Positions 8,737-17,222 of a stretch of 64,000 nucleotides of DNA are shown here, one piece after another. The notes below the pieces were generated by a model. That model had not been told where the DNA came from. It was given only the letters and a program-made list of their open reading frames with translations, and ran no database searches. Where the stretch lies: positions 124,001 through 188,000 of the forward strand of contig CBDEHK010000001.1 of assembly GCA_965238305.1 (NCBI GenBank), in the 5' to 3' direction. The position numbers were made by a program, and so were the translations under genes. This DNA is from CBDCGJ01 sp965238305 (GTDB lineage: Bacteria; Pseudomonadota; Alphaproteobacteria; GCA-2731375). Position 1 is the stretch's first letter, and each line of letters starts with the position of its first letter.

Positions 8737-9657
8737 ATGAAGCATATCAACACCTTTGCTGGCAGCCCGCTTAATCGGGCCGGGAACGAACGGCGCGACC
8801 CCAACTGGGTTGCCGCACAAATGAATGCAGCGAATGCTAGATTTTTGCCGCTTTGGCAGTTGCGTGCATTGATGGCGCTAGGTGACCCATTGCGGATATC
8901 CTGGCGTAGTAAGGGCGATGTGCAGAATTATCTCGACAATGACGACACCGTAGTTTTTCTGGGCCTACAGGACGGAGAGCCCTATTTCTCCGTCGATGTT
9001 ACAGCTGCCGGCAACAGCCGGGCCGATGCACCCTTCAAGGAGCAAGGCAAATGGATCGACGTCCGGAGTGCTGCCGGGTCAGCGCCATTGGGGGACGCGG
9101 CGATCCTGGCGCAATCGCGATCGATGATCGATTGGCACGCACGTCATAAATTCTGTGCCGTTTGCGGCAATGCTTCGGAAATAGGTGAAGCCGGATATGT
9201 CAGGATTTGCGGCAATTGCAAAGCCCATCATTTCCCGCGCACCGATCCGGTCGTCATTATGTTGGTGTTGGACGGCGAACGCTGCATGCTGGGTCGTCAA
9301 TCGATGTGGCCAAAAGGTAATTGGTCGGCCTTGGCGGGTTTTGTCGAACCGGGCGAAGACATTGAAGAAGCGGTTGCACGTGAAGTCATGGAAGAAGCCG
9401 GTCTGAAAGTGGGCGAGGTCAGGTACATCTTCTCGCAACCTTGGCCCTTTCCCTCTTCGCTAATGATCGGATGTTGGGCGGACGCCAAAACAACCGACAT
9501 AAATATCGATGAAAAAGAACTGGAACAGGCCCAATGGTTCAGCCGCGACGAAGTGAAGGAAATGCTGGCCAATTGCAACGACATGAGCAAAACCCGCATA
9601 CCCGGTCCGCTGGCTATCGCTCACCAACTGGCCCGGGTTTGGATTGAAGAAAATTGA
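8737..9657 (+). CDS. nudC: NADH pyrophosphatase / NAD-capped RNA decapping Nudix hydrolase
   Basis: 306 residues. N-terminal domain, then a zinc ribbon (C140, C143, C158, C161), a Nudix box beginning G201 (GFVEPGEDIEEAVAREVMEE), and the NudC-specific SQPWPFPSS motif at 233-241. Family members hydrolyse NADH and remove NAD caps from RNA. The ATG at 8737 is chosen because the sequence after it (FAGSPLNRAGNERRDPNW) matches where family members begin; an upstream GTG at 8626 would add 37 residues of low-quality sequence. It is a single gene with no partner in the operon. Confidence 0.92.
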   Translation: MKHINTFAGSPLNRAGNERRDPNWVAAQMNAANARFLPLWQLRALMALGDPLRISWRSKGDVQNYLDNDDTVVFLGLQDGEPYFSVDVTAAGNSRADAPFKEQGKWIDVRSAAGSAPLGDAAILAQSRSMIDWHARHKFCAVCGNASEIGEAGYVRICGNCKAHHFPRTDPVVIMLVLDGERCMLGRQSMWPKGNWSALAGFVEPGEDIEEAVAREVMEEAGLKVGEVRYIFSQPWPFPSSLMIGCWADAKTTDINIDEKELEQAQWFSRDEVKEMLANCNDMSKTRIPGPLAIAHQLARVWIEEN

Positions 9658-9979
9658 ACGGTCGTTGAATTTGGACGCATCGACGCAAACTTGTGAGCCA
9701 TCCTAAACTAGTCATAACACCTAATTCACTTGACCCTTTCGTCGTTGCCGGATAAGAAAAACGCTGCTGGAATGCCAGCCACTGATGATGTGAATATATT
9801 TGTAGAAACGTTGACGCGTAATGAGCCGACTGAAGTCGGCCGCCGGCGTCCAGGGAGGCAAAGGGGTTATGTCGCAGCAACGATATCAACTCAACTATAC
9901 AAACAGTTGTTTGTTTGCTATGCAGCCTTCCGGACGACATCATATACGCGTGAACCAAAGTGAAGGAACCGGCTAAGCC
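9658..9979 (+). promoter_or_regulatory. Leader region of the ligase/ABC importer operon
   Basis: 322 bases without a supportable gene. It holds a small perfect hairpin (GCCGAC, TGAA loop, GTCGGC, 9825-9840) and an AT-rich stretch near 9890-9930. It must contain the promoter for the operon that starts at 9980, but I cannot place a convincing -35/-10 pair. Confidence 0.4.
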
Positions 9980-11944
9980 ATGACCGATGTTCAAGCTTCC
10001 CTCGACGCCTGCGATACGATTCCGAAGTTATTGCTGCGGAATGCGAAGATATTCACCGATCGTATTGCATTTCGCGAAAAAGACCTTGGCATTTGGCAGA
10101 GCTGGACCTGGGCCGAAACTTTGTCGGAAGTGCGTGATCTTTCGCTCGGTCTAATGGCGTTGGATATAAAACGCGGCGACAAGGTCGCCATCGTCGGTTC
10201 AAACCGGCCGCAGCTCTATTGGTCGATCGATGCCGTCGAGGCCTTTGGCGCAATTCCAATTCCGCTTTACGCCGATAGCGTTGCCGATGAAATGAAGTTC
10301 GTGTTGGAACACGCAGATGTACGTGCAGCGGTCTGTGAAGATCAAGAACAGATTGATAAAATACTTTCGATCATGGAGCATTTGCCGGGATTGGAGATCC
10401 TGATCTACGAAGATGATCGCGGCATGCGTCATTATACGGAGCCATTCATTCATTCATTTGGTAACGTCCAGGAAACCGGTAAAGCAGAATTTGCGGCAAA
10501 ACCGGATCTATTTGGAAGCGAGATTGCGCAAGCCAGTGGTGAAGATATGTCCTTGGTGGTTTACACTTCGGGGACAACTGGTAACCCCAAGGGGGTGATG
10601 CTTAATCATCAGTCATTGATCGCGGCAGCGAAAGGTATATGCGACGTCGAGGGCTATACGGCGGATGAAGATTTTCTCGCCTATTTGCCGATGGCTTGGG
10701 TTGGTGATCATTTGTTTTCGACGGTTGCCGGACACTATGCCGGTTTTGCCGTCAATTGCCCGGAAAGCGCCGATACGGTGATGACCGATCTAAGAGACAT
10801 CGGTCCGACAATTTTGTTTTCGCCCCCAGCAATATTTGAAAATTTTCTTACCCAAATCCAAATTCGCATGGATGATTCCGGTAGATTAAAACGTTGGCTT
10901 TATGATCACTATTTGGCCGTGGCTAAAAAGATCGGGGTCCGGGCGTTAGAGGGTGGCGAATTAGGTTTTGTAGAGAAACTCTCTTATAAACTCGGTCACT
11001 ATCTGGTGTTTGGACCGCTAAAGGACAATTTAGGTTTCACGCGTTGTAAAAAAGTTTACACCGGTGGGGCACCCCTAGGCGAAGAGGTCTTTAATTTTTA
11101 CCGTTCGATCGGCCTAAATTTGAAACAAATCTATGGCCAAACAGAATCCACCGCCTATTGTACTCTACAGATGGATGGCAAAGTGCGCCGCGATACGGTT
11201 GGGCCACCGATGCCGGGCGTGGAATTGTCGATTTCAGATAGCGGTGAAATTCTCTATAAAAGCCCTGGAACATTTATGGGTTATTACAAAAACGACGAAG
11301 CCACCCGAGAAACCATCGATGCGGACGGCTGGGTCCACACCGGTGACGCCGGTATTATTGACGATAGCGGTGAATTACGGGTCATCGATCGGGCCAAAGA
11401 TGTCGGGGTGATGAATGATGGCACCTTGTTTGCGCCGCAATACATTGAAAACAAGCTGAAATTCTTCCCTTATATCCGAGAGGCTGTCGCCCATGGAAAC
11501 AAACGGGACGACGTCAACGCGTTTATCAATATCGATTTAGAGGCGGTTGGGAATTGGGCGGAACGCGAAGGCCTAAGTTATACCAATTATACTGACCTGG
11601 CTTCAAACGATGCGGTTTACAAACTGATCCAGAATTGTATCGAGGAAGTGAATCAGACATTGGCGGAAGACTCGAGTTTGGCGAATGCACAAGTCAATCG
11701 TTTCCTCTTGTTGCACAAAGAGTTGGATGCGGATGACGGAGAACTGACGCGGACCCGCAAGGTACGCCGCCGGGTTGTGGCGGAACGCTACAAAATGATG
11801 ATCGATGCGCTCTATAGCGACGTCGACAGCATTGATGTTGAAACCGAAATGACATTTGAAGACGGTCGCAAAGGCAAATTGCGGGCGCATCTTAAGATAT
11901 CGGCGGCGAAACGTTTCGATACCGCTGCGGCCAAAGCAGCTTAG
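9980..11944 (+). CDS. AMP-binding long-chain acyl-CoA synthetase-like ligase
   Basis: 654 residues, the length of the long-chain FACS/FadD15-type branch of the ANL superfamily. The AMP-binding P-loop YTSGTTGNPKG lies at 195-205; the Thr-Glu motif (YGQTEST) and the hinge/adenylate motif (GWVHTGDAG, then RAKD) follow in order. It should activate a carboxylic acid to its CoA thioester with ATP. It opens an operon with a complete Liv-type ABC importer, and a different ligase closes it. Activation of the imported substrate is the natural reading, but the substrate is not defined. AAGGA precedes the ATG. Confidence 0.9.
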   Translation: MTDVQASLDACDTIPKLLLRNAKIFTDRIAFREKDLGIWQSWTWAETLSEVRDLSLGLMALDIKRGDKVAIVGSNRPQLYWSIDAVEAFGAIPIPLYADSVADEMKFVLEHADVRAAVCEDQEQIDKILSIMEHLPGLEILIYEDDRGMRHYTEPFIHSFGNVQETGKAEFAAKPDLFGSEIAQASGEDMSLVVYTSGTTGNPKGVMLNHQSLIAAAKGICDVEGYTADEDFLAYLPMAWVGDHLFSTVAGHYAGFAVNCPESADTVMTDLRDIGPTILFSPPAIFENFLTQIQIRMDDSGRLKRWLYDHYLAVAKKIGVRALEGGELGFVEKLSYKLGHYLVFGPLKDNLGFTRCKKVYTGGAPLGEEVFNFYRSIGLNLKQIYGQTESTAYCTLQMDGKVRRDTVGPPMPGVELSISDSGEILYKSPGTFMGYYKNDEATRETIDADGWVHTGDAGIIDDSGELRVIDRAKDVGVMNDGTLFAPQYIENKLKFFPYIREAVAHGNKRDDVNAFINIDLEAVGNWAEREGLSYTNYTDLASNDAVYKLIQNCIEEVNQTLAEDSSLANAQVNRFLLLHKELDADDGELTRTRKVRRRVVAERYKMMIDALYSDVDSIDVETEMTFEDGRKGKLRAHLKISAAKRFDTAAAKAA

Positions 11945-11977
11945 GCTTGAATTTGTGATAGTGGAGAGCAAACAATC

Positions 11978-12778
11978 GTGACAGATCAGCAATCGGCGGG
12001 CGAGCAGGACGGTGAAGTTCTCCTCGAATGCAAGAATATCAGCTTGACCTTTGGCGCCGTCCGCGCGCTGACCGGCATCACGCTGGATATTCGCAAAGGA
12101 GAGATTAGGTCGATCATCGGCCCAAACGGCGCCGGCAAGACGTCCCTTCTTAATTGCATCAACGGCGTTTATCACCCGCAAGAAGGTGAGATTACGTTTA
12201 AGGGAGAGACCCGGCGGCAAATGAAACCGCATGATGTGGCAGAAAACGGCATTGCCCGGACTTTCCAAAATGTGGCTTTGTTCCGTGGCATGTCGACCCT
12301 CGACAACATCATGACCGGGCGCAATTTGAAGATGAAATCTAACGTACTGTTAGCGGCGCTACATATTGGGCCGGCCCGGCGGGAAGAAATGGAACACCGC
12401 GCGATTGTCGAAAACATTATCGACTTCCTGGAAATCGAAGCGATCCGGAAAGAACCGGTCAGCCGATTACCATATGGTTTGCAAAAACGGGTGGAATTGG
12501 GGCGCGCTTTGGCAGCGGAACCGGAACTGCTGCTGCTCGACGAACCGATGGCCGGCATGAATGTGGAAGAAAAAGAAGATATGTGTCGTTTCATTTTAGA
12601 TGTGAACGATGAATTTGGCACCACAATCGCCCTGATCGAACATGACATGGGTGTGGTGATGGATCTTTCCGACCGGGTCGTGGTGTTGGACTATGGTAAA
12701 AAACTGGCCGACGGCACCCCGGACGAAGTGCAAGGCAACAAAGACGTGATCGACGCTTATTTGGGGGTCGCGCATTAA
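11978..12778 (+). CDS. livG: Branched-chain amino acid-type ABC transporter ATPase
   Basis: 266 residues. Walker A GPNGAGKT at 48-55, Q-loop region ARTFQNVALF, a signature region reading LPYGLQKRVELGRAL as in LivG proteins, and Walker B LLLLDEP followed by H-loop IEHDMG. It is one of two ATPases energising the LivHM permease at the cytoplasmic face. It starts with GTG after GGAGAG, 33 bases after the ligase gene. Confidence 0.93.
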   Translation: MTDQQSAGEQDGEVLLECKNISLTFGAVRALTGITLDIRKGEIRSIIGPNGAGKTSLLNCINGVYHPQEGEITFKGETRRQMKPHDVAENGIARTFQNVALFRGMSTLDNIMTGRNLKMKSNVLLAALHIGPARREEMEHRAIVENIIDFLEIEAIRKEPVSRLPYGLQKRVELGRALAAEPELLLLDEPMAGMNVEEKEDMCRFILDVNDEFGTTIALIEHDMGVVMDLSDRVVVLDYGKKLADGTPDEVQGNKDVIDAYLGVAH

Positions 12779-12827
12779 GTATGAGCAAAACAATCAAACA
12801 ATGGCATCGCGCAAGGAAAACTAACCG

Positions 12828-13733
12828 ATGACGGCATACGAATCATTTATGTTTTTCATGGAAGTCTTGATCAGCGGCCTGTTGGCCGGGGTGATGTATT
12901 CCCTCGTCGCCCTTGGCTTTGTGCTGATTTTCAAGGCGTCCGGCGTTTTCAACTTTGCCCAAGGCTCGATGGTGTTGTTTGCCGCCCTGAACTTTGTCGG
13001 GTTACAGGAATTGGGTGTACCACTTTGGTTGGCAACAATTCTAACCATCGTGATCATGATCGCTTTCGCCTGGGCGGTGGAAAAATTAGTTCTTAGGCCC
13101 CTGGTTAATCAGGAGCCGATTTCACTCTTCATGGCAACAATAGGCCTAACTTTCTTCCTGGACGGTTTCGGTCAGCAAATCTGGGGTAGTGACATCAAGA
13201 AAGTCGAAATCGGCGTCAGCTCTCAACCGATTATCATGTTTGATGGCATGATGTATATTAACCCAATTGATGTGGTTGCGGGCGTGATTGGCGCGGTTAT
13301 GGTGTTCGGCTTGGCGATCTTTTTCTCGAAAACAAGGATAGGCCGAGCATTACGCGCCGTGGCGGACGACCATCAGGCGTCATTGTCGGTGGGTATTCCG
13401 TTGCAGCATATTTGGGTCATCGTTTGGGCTGTTGCCGGTGTTGTTGCTTTAGTTGCTGGGGTCATGTGGGGCAGCAAAACGGGCGTACAATTTTCATTGT
13501 CGTTGCTGGCGTTGAAGGCTTTACCGGTACTGATTTTGGGCGGCTTTACCTCGATACCAGGCGCCATTGTTGGCGGCCTTATCATTGGCGCCGGCGAAAA
13601 ACTGGCGGAAGTATATCTGGCCGAAATTATTGGTGGTGGGATTGAGGGCTGGTTTGCCTTCATGCTGGCCATGTTGTTCTTAATGTTCCGGCCTCAGGGT
13701 CTGTTCGGCGACAAGATTATCGAAAGGGTGTAG
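12828..13733 (+). CDS. livH: Branched-chain amino acid-type ABC permease LivH
   Basis: 301 residues, about eight membrane segments, with the N-terminal pattern SGLLAGVMYSLVALGFVLIF and the GFTSIPGAIVGGLIIG cytoplasmic coupling segment found in LivH permeases. It pairs with LivM to form the membrane channel. It follows livG by 49 bases in the same operon. Confidence 0.93.
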   Translation: MTAYESFMFFMEVLISGLLAGVMYSLVALGFVLIFKASGVFNFAQGSMVLFAALNFVGLQELGVPLWLATILTIVIMIAFAWAVEKLVLRPLVNQEPISLFMATIGLTFFLDGFGQQIWGSDIKKVEIGVSSQPIIMFDGMMYINPIDVVAGVIGAVMVFGLAIFFSKTRIGRALRAVADDHQASLSVGIPLQHIWVIVWAVAGVVALVAGVMWGSKTGVQFSLSLLALKALPVLILGGFTSIPGAIVGGLIIGAGEKLAEVYLAEIIGGGIEGWFAFMLAMLFLMFRPQGLFGDKIIERV

Positions 13734-13737
13734 CGAG

Positions 13738-14805
13738 ATGTTTTATCGCGAAGCGGGACAGTTCAAGACCAGATACGATACCGATCAGGCAATTTTTCCT
13801 CTGAAACAGGACAGGATCGGTATCATGATCCTGTTAGCGATCGCGGTCGTCGTCGTGCCGCTGGTTGGGACGGAATATCTGCTCAGCACTTGGCTGGTGC
13901 CAATGTTGATTTATGCGTTGGCGACCTTAGGCTTGAATGTCCTGACCGGCTACGCTGGACAACTTTCGCTCGGTACCGGCGGTTTCATGGCCGTCGGGGC
14001 TTATGTCGCTTTTAAAGTTGCTACAAATATTCCAGAAGCGAATTTTTTGGTTGCTTTCTTATGTGGCGGCCTGGCCGCGGCATTTGTTGGTGTAATATTC
14101 GGCATACCAAGCCTGCGAATAAAGGGTTTTTACTTGGCCGTCGCGACCTTGGCCGCGCAGTTCTTTTTGGACTGGGTATTTCTAAAGTTTGACTGGTGGG
14201 TCAATTACAATCTTTCCGGCGTGGTGGCGATGCCGGAAATGACGTTGTTCGGATTTGCCTTCGATACCGCACCAAAAAAATACTTATTGACCTTGGTAAT
14301 CGTGGGGCTCATAGCGTTGGCGGTGAAGAATATTATCCGCAGCCACATTGGTCGATCCTGGATGGCAGTCCGCGATCAGGACGTGGCAGCGGAGATGATC
14401 GGCATTGAGCTATTGCGCGCGAAATTGTCGGCCTTTGCCGTCAGCTCGTTTATCTGCGGCATCGCGGGTGCGTTGTGGGCTTTTGTCTATCTCGGCACAC
14501 TGGAAGGCGTTGAAGCCTTCAACATCAACACGTCTTTCACAATCTTATTCATGGTGATCATCGGTGGTGCCGGCTCTATCATGGGGTCATTCTTTGGTGC
14601 CGCCTTTATCATGTTGGTGCCCATCGTCATCAGCATTATTCCAACCTCATTGGGAATTCCGATTGGGATTGATACAATTTCGCATTTTGAATTCATGATT
14701 TTTGGCGCCATGATCATTTTCTTTTTGATTGTGGAACCGCTTGGATTGGCCAGATTGTGGAGTATCGGCAAGGAGAAACTGCGTTTATGGCCATTCCCGC
14801 ATTGA
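13738..14805 (+). CDS. livM: Branched-chain amino acid-type ABC permease LivM
   Basis: 355 residues with the LivM hallmarks: the GLNVLTGYAGQLSLGTGGFM segment, the VRDQDVAAEMIGI coupling loop and a C-terminal GGAGSIMGSFFGA segment. A hydrophilic N-terminal extension of about 25 residues precedes the first helix. It begins four bases after the livH stop, so the two subunits are probably translated together. Confidence 0.93.
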   Translation: MFYREAGQFKTRYDTDQAIFPLKQDRIGIMILLAIAVVVVPLVGTEYLLSTWLVPMLIYALATLGLNVLTGYAGQLSLGTGGFMAVGAYVAFKVATNIPEANFLVAFLCGGLAAAFVGVIFGIPSLRIKGFYLAVATLAAQFFLDWVFLKFDWWVNYNLSGVVAMPEMTLFGFAFDTAPKKYLLTLVIVGLIALAVKNIIRSHIGRSWMAVRDQDVAAEMIGIELLRAKLSAFAVSSFICGIAGALWAFVYLGTLEGVEAFNINTSFTILFMVIIGGAGSIMGSFFGAAFIMLVPIVISIIPTSLGIPIGIDTISHFEFMIFGAMIIFFLIVEPLGLARLWSIGKEKLRLWPFPH

Positions 14806-14873
14806 TCCGAAGCCTGAAATATGCGGAAATTGGCCAAAGTTGGTATTTTTGGGTAAAATGTTTTTTGGGAGGG

Positions 14874-14892
14874 CAGTCCGGGGAGCGGACTG
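14874..14892 (+). other. Hairpin in the leader of the binding-protein gene
   Basis: A 7-bp perfect stem (CAGTCCG / CGGACTG) with a GGGAG loop in the 111-base gap between livM and the binding-protein gene, 24 bases before the ATG. No T-run follows. It could be a processing or stability element that protects the abundant binding-protein transcript. Confidence 0.5.
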
Positions 14893-14916
14893 TCGCAATA
14901 AAATAGGGAGACAAGC

Positions 14917-16239
14917 ATGACGATTAGAAAAACATTGATGGCAGCAATTGGTGTTGCCGCACTGTCATTGCCGACGCTGGCAGCGACAACAGCTAGTGCG
15001 GAGGAAATGCATCATATCACTTTCCTCGGCTATCGTAGCGGTCCGTTCGCGGTTGGTGGCGCCGTGATCGCCAATGGTTATGGCGATTACATCAAAATGA
15101 TCAACGCCCGTGACGGCGGCATTAATGGTGTCAAGGTTGTCGCCGAAGAATGCGAGACCGGCTACGCCACCCCGCGCGGTGTTGAATGTTACGAACGACT
15201 GAAAGGCAGTGGTTCAGTCGGTACCGCGTTGGTACAACCGAACTCCACCGGCATCACCTATGCTTTGTTGGACAAATCTCGGGCCGACAAAATTCCTGTG
15301 ATGACCATGGGTTTTGGCCGTACGGATGCCGCCAATGGTGCGGTATTCCCATACGTGTTCCCAATCGTGGCAACCTATTGGTCGCAAGCAACCGCAATTA
15401 TCAAGTTCATTGCGGCCCAAGAAGGCGGATACGACAAATTGAAGGGCAAAAAGATTGCTCATCTTTATCTTGAATCTGCCTATGGTAAAGAACCGATCCC
15501 GATTTTCAATCAATTGGGCAAACAACACGGTTTCTCGGTCCATGAATTCCCAGTGCCATTTGCTTCCGGTTCGGAACAAAAAGCGGTTTGGCTTCAAATC
15601 AGCCGCCGCCTGAAGCCTGATTATGTTGTGCTTTGGGGTTGGGGCGTTATGAACGCGACAGCCATCAAAGAAGCGATTGCTACAGGCTATCCGCTAGATC
15701 ACATGATCGGCAATTGGTGGTCGGCATCCGAACAAGACGTAGTACCTTCAGGTGCTGCGGCAAAAGGTTTCCGTGGTGTCGATATGATGGGTGTTGCGAA
15801 CTATCCAGTGCACAAAGACATTCTGAAACATGTGCATGATGCCAAGAATTCCGCAGGTCCGCGCGAACATGTTGGCCAAGTGCTTTATAATCGCGGCATG
15901 TTGATGGCTGCTTTAAGTGTTGAATCTATCCGCACCGCGATGGAGAAATTCGGCAACAAACCAATGAGTGGTGAGCAAACCGCTTGGGGCATGGAGAATC
16001 TTGATTTGACGGCTGAAAAGCTTGCAAATTTGGGTTTTAAAGGTGCTATGGCTCCGGTGAAACTGTCTTGCTCCGACCACGAAGGTGGCGGTCGCTTCCT
16101 ATTCAAACAATGGGATGGCAGCAAGTTCGTGAAAACCGGCGACTGGCTCGAAGGCGATGCGTCAGTGGTTCGCCCGCTGATCGAGAAGTCTTCCATGCAA
16201 TACGCGAAAGAAAAGAAAATTACCCCGCGTAAATGCTAA
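14917..16239 (+). CDS. Periplasmic substrate-binding protein of the Liv-type importer
   Basis: 440 residues with a Sec signal peptide (RKTLMAAIGVAALSLPTLA, cleavage near ASA-EE at about residue 29). Peripla_BP/Leu-Ile-Val-type fold with the opening ITFLGYRSGPFAVGG and the catch-phrase ECETGYATPRGVECYERLK. Members in alphaproteobacterial clusters with acyl-CoA ligases are often annotated as amino acid binding, but the ligand here is unknown. It is preceded by GGGAGA, and hairpins on both sides suggest it is made in excess over the membrane subunits. Confidence 0.92.
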   Translation: MTIRKTLMAAIGVAALSLPTLAATTASAEEMHHITFLGYRSGPFAVGGAVIANGYGDYIKMINARDGGINGVKVVAEECETGYATPRGVECYERLKGSGSVGTALVQPNSTGITYALLDKSRADKIPVMTMGFGRTDAANGAVFPYVFPIVATYWSQATAIIKFIAAQEGGYDKLKGKKIAHLYLESAYGKEPIPIFNQLGKQHGFSVHEFPVPFASGSEQKAVWLQISRRLKPDYVVLWGWGVMNATAIKEAIATGYPLDHMIGNWWSASEQDVVPSGAAAKGFRGVDMMGVANYPVHKDILKHVHDAKNSAGPREHVGQVLYNRGMLMAALSVESIRTAMEKFGNKPMSGEQTAWGMENLDLTAEKLANLGFKGAMAPVKLSCSDHEGGGRFLFKQWDGSKFVKTGDWLEGDASVVRPLIEKSSMQYAKEKKITPRKC

Positions 16240-16255
16240 AAACTACTCTGGATAT

Positions 16256-16293
16256 CGGGTCGGATGGTTCTCATCCGACCCGAATTCTTTTCT
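16256..16293 (+). terminator. Intra-operon hairpin after the binding-protein gene
   Basis: An 11-bp perfect stem (CGGGTCGGATG / CATCCGACCCG, 16256-16266 and 16272-16282) with a 5-base loop, followed by a T-rich tract (AATTCTTTTCTTTT). Because livF and the second ligase follow on the same strand within 35 bases, it probably acts as a partial terminator or 3' stabiliser. Confidence 0.8.
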
Positions 16294-16324
16294 TTTATAC
16301 TATTCCCAGCAACGGAGTTGGCAC

Positions 16325-17155
16325 GTGAGTGAAGCTGCTGTTCAAACCGAACCAAATATCATTCTCAACCTCAATAATATTGAAGTGATCTATGATCACG
16401 TGATCTTGGTTTTGCGGGGAGTGTCATTGCAAGTGCCGGAAGGCAATATTGTTGCCATTCTGGGCGCCAATGGAGCCGGCAAAACGACAACGTTGAAAGC
16501 GGTTTCCAATTTACTACGGGCGGAACGCGGCGAAGTGACCAAGGGCAGCATCACCTATCAAGATGAAGAAGTTCAAGCCCTCAGCCCCAATGATTTGGTG
16601 AAACGCGGTGTCATCCAGGTGATGGAAGGACGCCATTGTTTTGAGCATTTGACTGTCGAAGAAAACCTTTTGACCGGCGCCTACACGCGCGGCGGGGATC
16701 GCAGCGGTATCGCCGAAGATTTGGAAATGGTTTATAGCTATTTTCCTGCTCTGAAAGAGCGAAGTTCCAGCTTAACTGGCTATATTTCAGGTGGCGAACA
16801 ACAGATGACAGCAATCGGCCGTGCGCTGATGGCACGCCCCACATTGGTGTTGCTGGACGAGCCCTCTATGGGCTTGGCCCCGCAATTGGTTGAGGAGATA
16901 TTCCAGATTGTAAAACGCCTCAACAAAGAACAAGGTGTGAGTTTTCTGCTGGCGGAGCAGAATGCCTCGATTGCCTTGCGCCATTCCGATTATGGCTACG
17001 TGCTCGAAAATGGCCGGGTTGTACTTGATGGTGTCGCGAGTGAGATGGCGGAAAATGAAGACGTGAAGGAATTCTACCTTGGCTTCTCCGGCGGTGATCG
17101 AAAAAGCTTTCGCGACGTTAAACATTACCGTCGCCGCAAGCGCTGGCTGGCTTAG
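16325..17155 (+). CDS. livF: Branched-chain amino acid-type ABC transporter ATPase LivF
   Basis: 276 residues. Walker A GANGAGKT at 47-54, the LivF-specific QVMEGRHCFEHLTVEENL segment, signature region YISGGEQQM, and Walker B LVLLDEPSMGLAPQ. The tail is about 30 residues longer and more basic (HYRRRKRWLA) than in amino-acid LivF proteins. It starts with GTG after CGGAG. It is the second ATPase of the importer. Confidence 0.92.
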   Translation: MSEAAVQTEPNIILNLNNIEVIYDHVILVLRGVSLQVPEGNIVAILGANGAGKTTTLKAVSNLLRAERGEVTKGSITYQDEEVQALSPNDLVKRGVIQVMEGRHCFEHLTVEENLLTGAYTRGGDRSGIAEDLEMVYSYFPALKERSSSLTGYISGGEQQMTAIGRALMARPTLVLLDEPSMGLAPQLVEEIFQIVKRLNKEQGVSFLLAEQNASIALRHSDYGYVLENGRVVLDGVASEMAENEDVKEFYLGFSGGDRKSFRDVKHYRRRKRWLA

Positions 17156-17173
17156 ATCAAACCAGTGTATATC

Positions 17174-17209
17174 TTCGCCGGCATCTTCGGATGGCCGGCG
17201 AAACTTTTT
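17174..17209 (+). terminator. UUCG-capped hairpin between livF and the second ligase
   Basis: Stem TTCGCCGGC / GCCGGCGAA with an inner ATC/GAT extension, one bulged G and a C(TTCG)G tetraloop, one of the most stable RNA loops. It is followed by AACTTTTTG. The next gene starts 13 bases later, so read-through must occur; it likely tunes expression of the last two genes. Confidence 0.7.
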
Positions 17210-17222
17210 GGAGTGCAAGACG

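Noticed and set aside
9730..9963. Open frame of 77 codons before the first ligase gene
   Set aside because: Arg/Thr-rich composition, no ribosome binding site, covers a hairpin, and does not look like the local codon usage. Treated as leader DNA.
12480..12520. Degenerate ABC signature motif in LivG
   Set aside because: LPYGLQKR instead of LSGGQ is the usual form in LivG proteins.
17079..17222. Longer N-terminus of the PaaK-like ligase starting inside livF
   Set aside because: It would overlap livF by 77 bases, add low-quality sequence and ignore the TTGGAG site before the ATG at 17223.
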